A DNA stretch of 64,000 bases from Amycolatopsis thailandensis. GTDB taxonomy: Bacteria > Actinomycetota > Actinomycetes > Mycobacteriales > Pseudonocardiaceae. The stretch is taken from the NCBI RefSeq assembly GCF_002234405.1, contig NZ_NMQT01000024.1, positions 1-64,000 on the forward strand. Reading direction: 5' to 3'. The notes below the pieces were generated by a model, which did no database searches, had not been told where the DNA came from, and saw nothing but the letters and a program-made list of their open reading frames with translations. Numbering within the stretch: the stretch's first letter is position 1; each line of letters begins with the position of its first letter. Position numbers and translations under genes: made by a program. Positions 53,951 to 62,973 of this stretch are shown piece after piece.

Positions 53951-54023
53951 ACCGTGACGCTAAGTGCGGAACGCTTCGGTCACGACCGAAACGTCGGCCC
54001 GCCGTCGTTGTTATGGTGACCGG

Positions 54024-54869
54024 GTGACGGTCGTGTCGGAGGCAACCGAAGTCGACGGCGCGGGGCGGACGGCGCAACCGCGCCAGTTGATCGTGACCGT
54101 GTACGGCCTCTATTCACGCGGTGAGGGCGGCTGGCTCTCGGTCCGTTCCCTGATCGACCTGCTGGCGGGCGTGGCCATCGAGGAACCCGCCGTCCGCTCG
54201 TCCATCTCCCGGCTGAAGCGGCGCGGCATCCTTTCCGCGGTACGCCGGAACGGGGCGGCCGGATACGAGCTTTCCGAAACGGCGCTGGCGATCCTGCGCG
54301 AGGGCGACGAGCGGATCTTCCGCCGGGAACGCGCCACCCCCGGCGACGGCTGGCTGCTCGCGGTGTTCTCCGTCCCGGAAGCCGAACGGCACAAAAGGCA
54401 CGTTCTTCGCACCCAGCTCGCCCGGCTGGGCTTCGGGACCGCGTCGTCCGGCGTCTGGATCGCGCCGGCGCATCTGCGCGACGCGACCTCCGACATGCTC
54501 CGGCGGCTCGAACTGGAGGGCTACGCCGATCTCTTCCACGCCGAGCACCTCGCGTTCGGCGACGTGCGGGCGAAGATCCGCGACTGGTGGGACCTCGACC
54601 AGCTGGAAACGCTGTACACCGCTTTCCTCGACGAGCACGCGGCCGCGCTCCGGCGCTGGCAGCGGCGCAAGACCACGGACGAGGCCGAGGCGTTCGCCGA
54701 CTACGTCCGGGTGCTGACCGACTGGCGGCGCCTGCCCTACCTCGACCCGGGCCTGCCCGCCGAGCTGCTGCCGTCCGGCTGGGCCGGGATCCGGGCCGCG
54801 GACCTGTTCTTCACGCTGCACTCGCGGCTGGGCGAGGCCGCGGCCGCGCACGTCTCGCGCACCCTCTAA
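54024..54869 (+). CDS. PaaX-family transcriptional regulator
   Basis: A 281-residue repressor of the PaaX family: an N-terminal winged helix (IVTVYGLYSR, then AVRSSISRLKRRGIL), the middle domain with LLAVFSVPEAERHKRHVLR, and the C-terminal DPGLPAELLPSGWAG signature. PaaX proteins sense aryl-CoA esters such as phenylacetyl-CoA. GTG 54024 is chosen; an upstream in-frame start at 53964 lacks support. Convergent with the Rid-family gene, their stop codons overlapping. It is the probable regulator of the aryl-CoA genes that follow. Confidence 0.9.
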   Translation: MTVVSEATEVDGAGRTAQPRQLIVTVYGLYSRGEGGWLSVRSLIDLLAGVAIEEPAVRSSISRLKRRGILSAVRRNGAAGYELSETALAILREGDERIFRRERATPGDGWLLAVFSVPEAERHKRHVLRTQLARLGFGTASSGVWIAPAHLRDATSDMLRRLELEGYADLFHAEHLAFGDVRAKIRDWWDLDQLETLYTAFLDEHAAALRRWQRRKTTDEAEAFADYVRVLTDWRRLPYLDPGLPAELLPSGWAGIRAADLFFTLHSRLGEAAAAHVSRTL

Positions 54870-55252
54870 ACGACCGCGAAGCCCTGCACCTCCACGAGGG
54901 CTTCGACGTCCCAGAGCCGGCTGACGCCGATGCCCGCCATCGCGGGGTACTCGCTCCCCGCCAGCCGCTTCCATACCGCGCCGATCTCGCGCCCGTGCGC
55001 CTTGTAGTCGTCCATGTCGACGATGTAGATGGTCACGCTGCACAGATCGGCAGGCTCCCCGCCCGCCGCGCGCAACGCGGTGAGCAGATTGGACAGCGCG
55101 CGTTCGAACTGCTCGACCACGCCATCGCCGACGATGCGGTTTTCCTCGTTCAACGCCGTCTGACCGGCGAGGAAGACGAACCGTCCACTCGCCGCGACGG
55201 CGTGCGAGAAGCCGGACGGGCGGCCGAGTCCTGGCGGGTTGATGCGCTCCAT
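54866..55252 (-). CDS. Rid (YjgF/RidA) family protein
   Basis: A 128-residue trimeric Rid-type protein (FVFLAGQTALNEENRIVGDG, then VTIYIVDMDDYKAH). At the position of the catalytic Arg of true RidA the sequence reads YPAMAGIGVSRLW, so it belongs to a non-archetypal Rid subgroup and may not hydrolyse imines in the usual way. I chose ATG 55252; 55264 (MLTRM) and further in-frame starts exist. Divergent from the fused monooxygenase gene over 60 bases. Confidence 0.8.
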   Translation of the reverse strand: MERINPPGLGRPSGFSHAVAASGRFVFLAGQTALNEENRIVGDGVVEQFERALSNLLTALRAAGGEPADLCSVTIYIVDMDDYKAHGREIGAVWKRLAGSEYPAMAGIGVSRLWDVEALVEVQGFAVV

Positions 55253-55311
55253 ACGGGTCAGCATATCCCGCATCGTTGACGGTCGTACATACCGCGACAT
55301 ACCCTGAGCGA

Positions 55312-57663
55312 GTGCGTATCGCGGTGTTAGGCGGCGGCCCGGCGGGGCTCTACTTCGCCACGCTGGCGAAACAGCTCCATCCCGATCACGAGATCACCGT
55401 CTGGGAGCGCAACGCGCCCGACGACACCTTCGGGTTCGGGGTGGTGTTCTCCGACGAGACCCTCGGCGGGATCGAACACGCCGATCCGGTGATCCACGCG
55501 GCCATGCGGCGCGAGTTCGCGCGCTGGGACGACATCGACGTCCACTTCCGCGACACGGTGCACACCTCCGGCGGGCACGGGTTCGCCGCGATGAGCCGGA
55601 AACGGCTGCTCGGCCTCCTCCAGGAACGCTGCGCGGAACTCGGCGTGGACGTGCGATTCCGCACCGAGGCGCCGAGCGTGGCCGAGGCGAGCGCCGGGTA
55701 CGACCTGGTGGTCGCGGCGGACGGCGTCAACTCGCCGACCCGCGCCGCTCTCGCCGAGAGCTTCCGGCCCAGCACGCAGACCCGCCGCTGCAAGTACATC
55801 TGGCTCGGCACGGACCTGGTGTTCGACGCCTTCAAGTTCCACGTCCTCGAAACACCGCACGGGATCATGCAGATCCACGGCTACCCGTACAGCGACACGG
55901 CGAGCACGTTCATCCTCGAACTGCACGAGGACGTCTGGCAGCGCGCGTTCGGCGAGATCGCCGCCACCTCGCTCGCGCCTGGCGAGAGCGACGAGAAGTC
56001 CATCGAGGTCATCCGCGAGCTGTGCGCGGACGTCCTCGGCGGCCACCAGGTGTTCGCCAACAACTCGAAGTGGACCGCGTTCGCCACCGTGCGCTGCGCG
56101 AGCTGGCGGCACGAGAACGTCGTCCTGCTCGGCGACGCCGCGCACACCGCGCACTTCTCCATCGGCTCCGGCACGAAACTCGCCATGGAGGACGCGCTCG
56201 CGCTCGCCGCCTGCCTGCACGAACAGTCCGATATGGACAGTGCGCTGGAGGCCTACGAAGCAGAGCGCCGCCCCGTCGTCACCTCGACCCAGCGCGCCGC
56301 CCAGGCGAGCCTGGAATGGTTCGAGAACATGGGCCAGTACACCCATCAGGACCCGGCGCAGTTCGCGTTCAACATCCTCACCCGCAGCCGCCGCGTCACC
56401 TACGACAACCTCCGGCTGCGCGATCCCGAATTCACCGCGGAACTGGACGGCTGGCTGGCGTCCACTGTGGACGGCGAGGTCCGGCCGCCGATGTTCCAGC
56501 CGTTCCGGATCGGGAACCTGGAGCTGCCGAACCGGGTCGTCGTCTCGCCGATGGACATGTACTCCGCCGAGGACGGCGTCCCGACCGATTTCCACCTGGT
56601 GCACCTGGGAAGCAAGGCGCTCGGCGGCGCCGGGCTGGTGATGACGGAGATGGTCTGCGTCTCCGAGACCGGCCGGATCACCCCTGGCTGCGGCGGCATG
56701 TACACCCCGGCACAGGAACAGGCCTGGGCCAGGGTCACCGACTTCGTCCACGGCCACACCCCCGCGCGGATCGGTGTCCAGCTCGGCCATTCCGGGCGCA
56801 AGGGCTCGACGAAACTCATGTGGGACGGCATCGACCAGCCGCTGCCAGCGGGCAACTGGGAGATCTGCGGCCCGTCCGCGATCCCGTACGGCGCGGCGAA
56901 TCAGACCCCGCGCGAGCTCACGGTCCCCGAACTGGCCGAGATCCGCGAGCAGTTCGCGGAATCCGCCCGCGCCGCCGCGCGTGCCGGGTTCGACCTCCTC
57001 GAGCTCCACTGCGCGCACGGCTATCTGCTGTCGTCGTTCCTGTCCCCGCTGACCAACCGGCGCACCGACTCCTACGGCGGTTCGCCGGAGAACCGGCTGC
57101 GTTTCCCGCTCGAAGTCTTCGACGCCGTCCGTGCCGCGTGGCCCGCGGACCGGCCGATGACGGTCCGCGTCTCCGCGACCGACTGGTACGAAGGCGGGAT
57201 CGACGTCGACGATGCCGTCGAGATCGCCCGCGCGTTCGCCGAGCACGGCGCGGACGGCATCGACGTCTCGACCGGCCAGGTCGTCAGCGAGGAGAAACCC
57301 GAGTACGGCCGTAGCTACCAGACGCCGTACGCCGACCGGATCCGCAACGAGATCGGGCGCGAGTACGGGATCGCGGTGATCGCCGTCGGAGCGATCTCCT
57401 CCTACGACGACGTCAACTCGCTGATCCTGGCCGGCCGCGCGGATCTGTGCGCGCTCGGCCGGACCCACCTTTACGATCCACAGTGGACACTGCACGCGGC
57501 GGCCGAACAGGGCTATCCGATGCCGTGGCCGAAGCAGTACGCGGCGGGCAGCCGGAAGCCGCAGGGCGGCCGCACCGACGGGCCGAAACCACGGCTGGAA
57601 CTGCTGCGTTCGGGGGAACCCGGCACCGCGCACGCCCGCTGGCGACCTGGGAGCGACCGATGA
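55312..57663 (+). CDS. Fused aryl-CoA FAD monooxygenase / old-yellow-enzyme reductase
   Basis: A 783-residue two-enzyme fusion. Residues 1-390 are a class A flavin hydroxylase (GGGPAGLYFATLAK at the N-terminus, LLGDAAHTAHFSIGSGTKLAMEDA). Residues 400-783 are an OYE-type reductase (FQPFRIGNLELPNRVVVSPM, HCAHGYLLSSFLSP, YGGSPENR). The architecture is that of salicylyl-CoA 5-hydroxylase/oxidoreductase and 2-aminobenzoyl-CoA monooxygenase/reductase, which hydroxylate and dearomatise aryl-CoA esters. GTG 55312, no clear ribosome binding site. The stop overlaps the dehydrogenase start (ATGA). Which aryl group it takes cannot be decided here. Confidence 0.88.
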   Translation: MRIAVLGGGPAGLYFATLAKQLHPDHEITVWERNAPDDTFGFGVVFSDETLGGIEHADPVIHAAMRREFARWDDIDVHFRDTVHTSGGHGFAAMSRKRLLGLLQERCAELGVDVRFRTEAPSVAEASAGYDLVVAADGVNSPTRAALAESFRPSTQTRRCKYIWLGTDLVFDAFKFHVLETPHGIMQIHGYPYSDTASTFILELHEDVWQRAFGEIAATSLAPGESDEKSIEVIRELCADVLGGHQVFANNSKWTAFATVRCASWRHENVVLLGDAAHTAHFSIGSGTKLAMEDALALAACLHEQSDMDSALEAYEAERRPVVTSTQRAAQASLEWFENMGQYTHQDPAQFAFNILTRSRRVTYDNLRLRDPEFTAELDGWLASTVDGEVRPPMFQPFRIGNLELPNRVVVSPMDMYSAEDGVPTDFHLVHLGSKALGGAGLVMTEMVCVSETGRITPGCGGMYTPAQEQAWARVTDFVHGHTPARIGVQLGHSGRKGSTKLMWDGIDQPLPAGNWEICGPSAIPYGAANQTPRELTVPELAEIREQFAESARAAARAGFDLLELHCAHGYLLSSFLSPLTNRRTDSYGGSPENRLRFPLEVFDAVRAAWPADRPMTVRVSATDWYEGGIDVDDAVEIARAFAEHGADGIDVSTGQVVSEEKPEYGRSYQTPYADRIRNEIGREYGIAVIAVGAISSYDDVNSLILAGRADLCALGRTHLYDPQWTLHAAAEQGYPMPWPKQYAAGSRKPQGGRTDGPKPRLELLRSGEPGTAHARWRPGSDR

Positions 57664-58799
57664 CCGCCTTCGCACTGAGCCCGGAACAGCAGGCCTTCGC
57701 CACCCAGGTCCGGCGGCTGGGCGCCGAAAAGCTCCGGCCACTGGCCGAATCCGGCACCGAGGGCGCGGTGAACCGGCCGCTGCTCAAGGAAATGGGCGCG
57801 CTCGGCCTGCTCGCCCGGCTGTTCCCCGGCGTCGACGGCGGCAGCCCGAGCCGGGAGGCCGCCGCGACGGATCTCTGCATCCTGCGGGAAGCGCTCGCGA
57901 GCCAGAGCACCGAAGCCGAGACGGCGTTGGCGCTGCAGGGGCTTGGCACGTATCCGGTCCTGCAATCCGGGCAGGATTCCCAGGTCTCGAAGTGGGTCCC
58001 CGCCGTGGCCGCGGGCGACGCCGTCGCCGCTTTCGCGCTCACCGAACCGAACGCGGGCTCGGACGCGGCGGCGCTGGAACTGTCCGCCGAGCCCGACGGC
58101 GACGGCTGGCGCCTCACCGGCGAGAAGATGTGGATCTCCAACGCCCCCGAGGCCGACTTCTACAGCGTTTTCGCCCGCACCACCCCGGAAGCGGGCTCGC
58201 GCGGCGTCTCCGCGTTCGTCGTCCCCGCCGACCGTGCCGGGCTCTCCGGCGAGCACCTGGACCTGGTCAGCCCGCATCCGATCGGCACCCTCGTGTTCGA
58301 CGGCGTCCGGGTCGAGCGGGAAGAACTGCTCGGCGAGCAGGAACGCGGCTTCGGCGTCGCCATGCGGACGCTGGACCTGTTCCGGCCGAGCGTCGGCGCG
58401 TTCGCCGTCGGGATGGCGCAGGCCGCGCTCGACGCCGCGGTCGACCACTCGCAGTCCCGGATCGCCTTCGGCGGACCCTTGCTGCGGCAGCAGACCGTGG
58501 CACACACCCTCGCCGAAATGGCGACCCGCACCGAGGCCTCGCGCCTGCTCGTCTACGCCGCGGCCGCCGCCTACGACGCGGGCGAGCGGAACCTCGCCGG
58601 CCGTGCCGCGATGGCGAAACTGTTCGCCACCGAGACGGCCCAGTACGTCGTCGACTCGGCCGTGCAGATCCACGGCGCGCGGGCGTTGCGGCGCGGGCAT
58701 CTGCTCGAACACCTCTACCGCGAGGTCCGGGCGCCGCGGATCTACGAAGGCGCGTCCGAAGTGCAGCGGACGATCATCGCCCGTTCGCTGACTTCTTGA
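57660..58799 (+). CDS. Acyl-CoA dehydrogenase
   Basis: A 379-residue FAD-dependent acyl-CoA dehydrogenase: AFALTEPNAGSDAAAL, WISNAPEADFYSVFART, and the C-terminal IYEGASEVQRTIIARSL with the catalytic Glu beside the YEG motif. ATG 57660 overlaps the fused monooxygenase stop, so they act in one pathway, probably on the alicyclic CoA ester made by dearomatisation. Its last 26 bases overlap the convergent GH1 gene. Confidence 0.9.
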   Translation: MTAFALSPEQQAFATQVRRLGAEKLRPLAESGTEGAVNRPLLKEMGALGLLARLFPGVDGGSPSREAAATDLCILREALASQSTEAETALALQGLGTYPVLQSGQDSQVSKWVPAVAAGDAVAAFALTEPNAGSDAAALELSAEPDGDGWRLTGEKMWISNAPEADFYSVFARTTPEAGSRGVSAFVVPADRAGLSGEHLDLVSPHPIGTLVFDGVRVEREELLGEQERGFGVAMRTLDLFRPSVGAFAVGMAQAALDAAVDHSQSRIAFGGPLLRQQTVAHTLAEMATRTEASRLLVYAAAAAYDAGERNLAGRAAMAKLFATETAQYVVDSAVQIHGARALRRGHLLEHLYREVRAPRIYEGASEVQRTIIARSLTS

Positions 58800-60168
58800 C
58801 CCGTTCGACGATGTCGCGGTAGGCCAGCCCGCTCTGCTTGATCGTGCGCGCCTGCGTCTCACGGTCGACCCGCACCAGGCCGAGCCGTTTGGCGTAACCG
58901 TAGGCCCATTCGAAACTGTCCAAAAAGGACCAGGCGAAGTAGCCGCGGACGTCGGCTCCCGCCCGGCGCGCGGCGGCGGTGGCGGCGATGTGCGCGGAGA
59001 GATACGCGGCGCGGTCGTCGTCGCGGACGAAGCCGGTCTCGTCGGGGACGTCGGCGAACGCGGCGCCGTTTTCGGTGACGTAAAGCGGCAGACCGGGATA
59101 GTCCCGGCTGACCCGGACCAGCAGTTCGGTGAGCTTGTGCGGCAGGATCTCCCACCCCAGCACCGTCGACGGCGCCCCGAACGGGACCTTGCGGAACGCC
59201 GGCATCCCGAAGTGCTCCACCGCGTCCCCGTTCTCCTCCACCCCGGAGTACCGCGTCCCGAAGTAGTAGTCGACGCCGAGGAAGTCGAGCGGCGCGGCGA
59301 TGATCGACGGGTCCCACGGCTCGGACGGCAGGCGGATGCCCTGCCGCGCGAGGGTTTCGAGGACGTCCTCCGGGTATCGGCCGTGTACGAGCGCGTCGAG
59401 GTAGAACCGCGTCCCGAGCCCGTCTTCGAACCGGGCGGCCTCGCGATCGGCCTCGCTGGGGGTCGCCGGGTCGGCGGTGCTCAGGTTGAGCGTGATGCCG
59501 AATTTCGTCCCGGGCGGCGCGAGTTCCCGCATCCGCCGCACGGCGAGGCCGTGGCCGAGCAGCAGGTGATGCGCCGCCGCCATCCCCGCCTTCGGGTCCC
59601 GGCGGCCGGGCGCCATCACCCCGTGGACGTAGCCGTGCATGGCCGTGCACCACGGCTCGCTCAGCGTGGTCCAGTGGCGGACACGGTCACTCAACCGCTC
59701 GAACACGAGCATCGCGTAATCGGCGAAACGGACGGCCGTGTCGCGCGCGGGCCAGCCACCGGCGTCTTCGAGGTGCTGCGGCAGATCCCAGTGGTACAGC
59801 GTCAGCCACGGATCGATGCCGTTGTTGAGCAGCTCGTCGACCAGCCTGTCGTAGAAGGCGATCCCGGCGGGATTGACACCGCCGCGACCGCGCGGCTGCA
59901 CCCGGGACCAGGACACGGAGAACCGGTAGGTGTCGACGCCGAGTTCCTTCACCAGCGCGACGTCGGCGGGCATCCGGTGGTAGTGGTCGCAGGCGACCTC
60001 GGCGGTGTCACCGTTGTCGATCGACCACGGCGATCGGGCGTAGGTGTCCCAAATGGACGGTGTTCTTCCGTCTTCGGCGACCGCGCCTTCGATCTGGTGC
60101 GCCGAGCTGCCGACACCCCAGCGGAAGTCCGGCGGCAGGGTGCCGATGAGCTCGTCCTCCCCCGTCAT
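58774..60168 (-). CDS. Glycoside hydrolase family 1 beta-glucosidase
   Basis: A cytoplasmic beta-glycosidase of 464 aa. N-terminal signature FRWGVGSSAHQIEGA, acid/base region TTLSEPW (family usual TLNEPW, so Asn is Ser here, catalytic Glu kept) and nucleophile in YVTENGAA. ATG 60168 lies behind AAGGAGGGG, a very strong site. Divergent from a ROK regulator and near a secreted GH16 enzyme: it would split the oligosaccharides released outside. Asn to Ser beside the acid/base residue may alter transition-state contacts. Confidence 0.92.
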   Translation of the reverse strand: MTGEDELIGTLPPDFRWGVGSSAHQIEGAVAEDGRTPSIWDTYARSPWSIDNGDTAEVACDHYHRMPADVALVKELGVDTYRFSVSWSRVQPRGRGGVNPAGIAFYDRLVDELLNNGIDPWLTLYHWDLPQHLEDAGGWPARDTAVRFADYAMLVFERLSDRVRHWTTLSEPWCTAMHGYVHGVMAPGRRDPKAGMAAAHHLLLGHGLAVRRMRELAPPGTKFGITLNLSTADPATPSEADREAARFEDGLGTRFYLDALVHGRYPEDVLETLARQGIRLPSEPWDPSIIAAPLDFLGVDYYFGTRYSGVEENGDAVEHFGMPAFRKVPFGAPSTVLGWEILPHKLTELLVRVSRDYPGLPLYVTENGAAFADVPDETGFVRDDDRAAYLSAHIAATAAARRAGADVRGYFAWSFLDSFEWAYGYAKRLGLVRVDRETQARTIKQSGLAYRDIVERVKKSANGR

Positions 60169-60266
60169 GACACCCCTCCTTCCCGGCTCGCCCGCCTTAT
60201 TTCACCAGTTAATACATGGCGGAGGCTAAGGTCGTGGGGCATCCTGGAAAGGTCCGCCGCCATAAG

Positions 60267-61529
60267 ATGGGTATCCGCATGCCTGCCAAGCGCACCACCG
60301 TCCGTGACCTGCGGCGGCACAACCGTTCCCTCCTGCTGTCGAAACTCTACTTCGACGGCCCGCTCAGCCGCCACGAATTGAGCGGTCTGACCGGCTTGAG
60401 CGCCGCGACGGTCAGCAACGTGACCGCCGAACTCGGCGAAGAACGCCTCATCACCGAAGCCGGGCTGGTCGAGTCCGACGGCGGCAGGCCGCGCGTCCTG
60501 CTCCGCGTCGATCCGGCGTACGGCCACGTCGCGGGCGTCGACATCGGCGAGACCGGGGTGAAGGTCGAACTGTTCGACCTCGCCATGAACCGGCTCGCCA
60601 CCGTCGAACACCCGCTCGCCTCCCCACGTCCGGACGCGGCCGCCGCCGTCACCCAGGTGGCGTCCGGGATCCGGGAAGTGATCACGGAATCCGGGATCGA
60701 CGAAGCGACCGTGCTCGGCGTCGGCGTCGGCGTTCCCGGCACCGTCCAGCAGGGCTCCGGCGAAAAGGGCGAGGCGCCGCGCGTGCACGCGCCCACTATC
60801 GGCTGGAAAGAGGTCCCGCTGACCGATCTCCTGCGCGCGCAAGGGGTCGAGCTGCCGTTGTTCGTCGACAACGGCGCGAAAACCCAGGGCCAGGGGGAAA
60901 TGTGGTTCGGCGCCGGTCGCGGCGCGCGGCACGCGGTGATCGTCCTGATCGGGTCCGGGGTCGGCGCGGCCGTGGTCACCAACGGCACCACCTACCGGGG
61001 CTCCACCAGCAGCGCGGGCGAATGGGGCCACACCACGATCGTCTACGGCGGGCAGGAATGCCGCTGCGGATCGCGCGGCTGCCTGGAGTCCTACGTCGGC
61101 GCTGAGGGCGTCCTCGCCCGCTATCGCAAGGCGCGCGGGGGAAAGACCGCCTCGGACGAGGACGAACAGACACAGTTCGCCGACCTGCTGGAGTCGGCGG
61201 GCAAGTCGAAGGCCGCGGCCAAGGTGCTGGAAGAGACGGCGGGCTACCTCGGCGCCGGGATCGGCAACCTGATCAACCTGTTCGACCCGGAGCGGATCGT
61301 GCTGGGCGGCTGGGCCGGGCTCGCGCTCGGCGAGAAGTACCTGCCGGAGATCCGGCGCGTGGCGGGCGAGCACGCGCTCGCGCACGTGTTCGACCAGACC
61401 GAGATCGAGCTCGGGCAGCTCGGGCCGGACGCCGTCGCCATAGGAGCCGCCACCCTCCCGGTCGCCGCCCTGCTGGACCAGGGCGCGGATCCGCGAACGG
61501 CCGGATCGAAACGCGGGTCGGCCGCCTGA
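60267..61529 (+). CDS. ROK-family transcriptional regulator
   Basis: A 420-residue ROK repressor: N-terminal MarR-like HTH (DLRRHNRSLLLSKLYFDGPL, then GLSAATVSNVTAEL), a sugar-kinase-like fold with GVDIGETGVKVELFD and the zinc motif CRCGSRGC. ATG 60267 is preferred to 60216 for its position, although the ribosome binding site is weak for both. Probably represses the divergent GH1 gene and the GH16 gene downstream until a sugar ligand binds; see the palindrome at 61584-61608. Confidence 0.9.
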   Translation: MGIRMPAKRTTVRDLRRHNRSLLLSKLYFDGPLSRHELSGLTGLSAATVSNVTAELGEERLITEAGLVESDGGRPRVLLRVDPAYGHVAGVDIGETGVKVELFDLAMNRLATVEHPLASPRPDAAAAVTQVASGIREVITESGIDEATVLGVGVGVPGTVQQGSGEKGEAPRVHAPTIGWKEVPLTDLLRAQGVELPLFVDNGAKTQGQGEMWFGAGRGARHAVIVLIGSGVGAAVVTNGTTYRGSTSSAGEWGHTTIVYGGQECRCGSRGCLESYVGAEGVLARYRKARGGKTASDEDEQTQFADLLESAGKSKAAAKVLEETAGYLGAGIGNLINLFDPERIVLGGWAGLALGEKYLPEIRRVAGEHALAHVFDQTEIELGQLGPDAVAIGAATLPVAALLDQGADPRTAGSKRGSAA

Positions 61530-61583
61530 GCCTTAATTCGAAGTCGAAAAATACGTCTTGTCGCAGTGGTAGAGACCATGCAT

Positions 61584-61608
61584 ACTTTGTTGTCAGGCAC
61601 AACAAAGT
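61584..61608. promoter_or_regulatory. Operator palindrome upstream of the GH16 gene
   Basis: Perfect inverted repeat: arms ACTTTGTTG (61584-61592) and CAACAAAGT (61600-61608) with a 7-base spacer, 75 bases before the GH16 start. The AT-rich dyad stands out from the GC-rich surroundings and is a likely site for the ROK regulator or another sugar repressor. No copy was seen in the gap between GH1 and ROK. Confidence 0.65.
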
Positions 61609-61682
61609 GGTTCTGCCAGCGCTTTCCGTTCTCTCGCGCGCCACCCCGCGCGGGGTCCCCAACGGTCAGAGAGGCGACAACG

Positions 61683-62909
61683 ATGTCCATCTCTTCACGT
61701 TTTCGCTGGGCGGCGCTCCTCGCCGCCGGCGTCCTCCTCGGCTCACTTCCGGCCACGGCGCAGGCCCCGGCCTCCGAGGCCGCGGTCATGGCCGCGACGT
61801 TCACCGACGACTTCAACGGTCCCGCCGGCGCCGGGATCGACACCTCGAAGTGGCACTTCGAGACCGGTGACAACGTGAACAACCACGAGCGGCAGTGGTA
61901 CACGTCCGGGACGAACAACGCGGCGCTCGACGGCCAGGGCAACCTCGTCATCACCGCGAAGAAGGAGAACCCGGGCAACTACAACTGCTGGTACGGGCGC
62001 TGCGAGTACACCTCGGCCCGGCTGTCCACGCAGGGCCAGTTCACCCAGACCTACGGCCGGTTCGAAGCGCGGATGAAACTGCCGCGCGGACAAGGGATGT
62101 GGCCCGCGTTCTGGATGCTCGGCGCCGACATCGGCAACGTCGGCTGGCCCAACAGCGGCGAGATCGACATCATGGAGAACGTCGGCTTCGAGCCGAACAC
62201 GGTGCACGGCACCATCCACGGCCCCGGCTACTCCGGCGCGGGCGGTATCGGCGCGGGCTACAACGGCCCGAACTTCTCCGACGACTTCCACACCTACGCC
62301 GTCGACTGGGCGCCGAACCAGATCAAGTGGTATGTGGACGGGAATCTTTACCAGACGCGGACTCCCGCCGATCTCAACGGGAACCGCTGGGTCTTCGACC
62401 ACCCCTTCTACCTGATCCTGAACCTCGCCGTCGGCGGCTACTGGCCGGGCGACCCGAACTCCAGCACGGTGTTCCCGCAGCGCCTCGTCGTCGACTACGT
62501 ACACGTCAACTCGAGCAACACGGCGGGGAACACCGGGCGGATCACCGGTATCGGCGGCAAATGCGTCGACGTCGCCGCCGCGAACAGCGCCGACGGCACC
62601 CCGATCCAGATCACCGACTGCAACGGCAACGCCGCGCAGAACTGGACCGTCGGGAGCGACGGCACGATCCGCGCGCTAGGCAAGTGCCTCGACGTCTCGG
62701 GCGGCGGGACGGCGGACGGCACGGCCGTGCAACTGTGGGGCTGCAACGGATCCGGCGCGCAGAAGTGGGCCATCAGCGGCGCGCGCGACATCGTGAACCC
62801 GCAGGCGAACAAGTGTCTCGACGCCACCGGCAACAGCTCGGCGAACGGGACCAGGCTCCAGATCTGGACCTGTGGCGGTGGCGCGAACCAGAAGTGGACG
62901 ACCCCCTGA
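61683..62909 (+). CDS. Secreted GH16 beta-glucanase with ricin-type lectin domain
   Basis: A 408-residue secreted enzyme. Signal peptide about 1-30 (FRWAALLAAGVLLGSLPATAQA). GH16 domain about 38-280 with the catalytic GEIDIME and MWPAFWMLG, as in laminarinases that hydrolyse beta-1,3-glucan. A ricin-type beta-trefoil (CBM13) about 285-408 has three QxW-type repeats (AQNWTV, AQKWAI, NQKWTT). ATG 61683 with an imperfect AGAGAGG site. It would release glucan fragments for uptake and cleavage by the GH1 enzyme. Confidence 0.93.
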   Translation: MSISSRFRWAALLAAGVLLGSLPATAQAPASEAAVMAATFTDDFNGPAGAGIDTSKWHFETGDNVNNHERQWYTSGTNNAALDGQGNLVITAKKENPGNYNCWYGRCEYTSARLSTQGQFTQTYGRFEARMKLPRGQGMWPAFWMLGADIGNVGWPNSGEIDIMENVGFEPNTVHGTIHGPGYSGAGGIGAGYNGPNFSDDFHTYAVDWAPNQIKWYVDGNLYQTRTPADLNGNRWVFDHPFYLILNLAVGGYWPGDPNSSTVFPQRLVVDYVHVNSSNTAGNTGRITGIGGKCVDVAAANSADGTPIQITDCNGNAAQNWTVGSDGTIRALGKCLDVSGGGTADGTAVQLWGCNGSGAQKWAISGARDIVNPQANKCLDATGNSSANGTRLQIWTCGGGANQKWTTP

Positions 62910-62912
62910 GAA

Positions 62913-62973
62913 CGCGTTTCGTCCTCTGAACGCGGTGGTCCGGACTCCGGACTACCGCGTTTCGTCCTCTGAA
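62913..62973. repeat. Duplicated CGCGTTTCGTCCTCTGAA element with inner palindrome
   Basis: Two direct copies of CGCGTTTCGTCCTCTGAA (62913-62930 and 62956-62973) flank a palindrome (arms 62931-62944 and 62946-62959, one mismatch). The same 18-mer opens the hairpin at 52364. It lies between the convergent GH16 and GntR genes, and the second copy enters the end of the GntR coding region. Confidence 0.7.
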
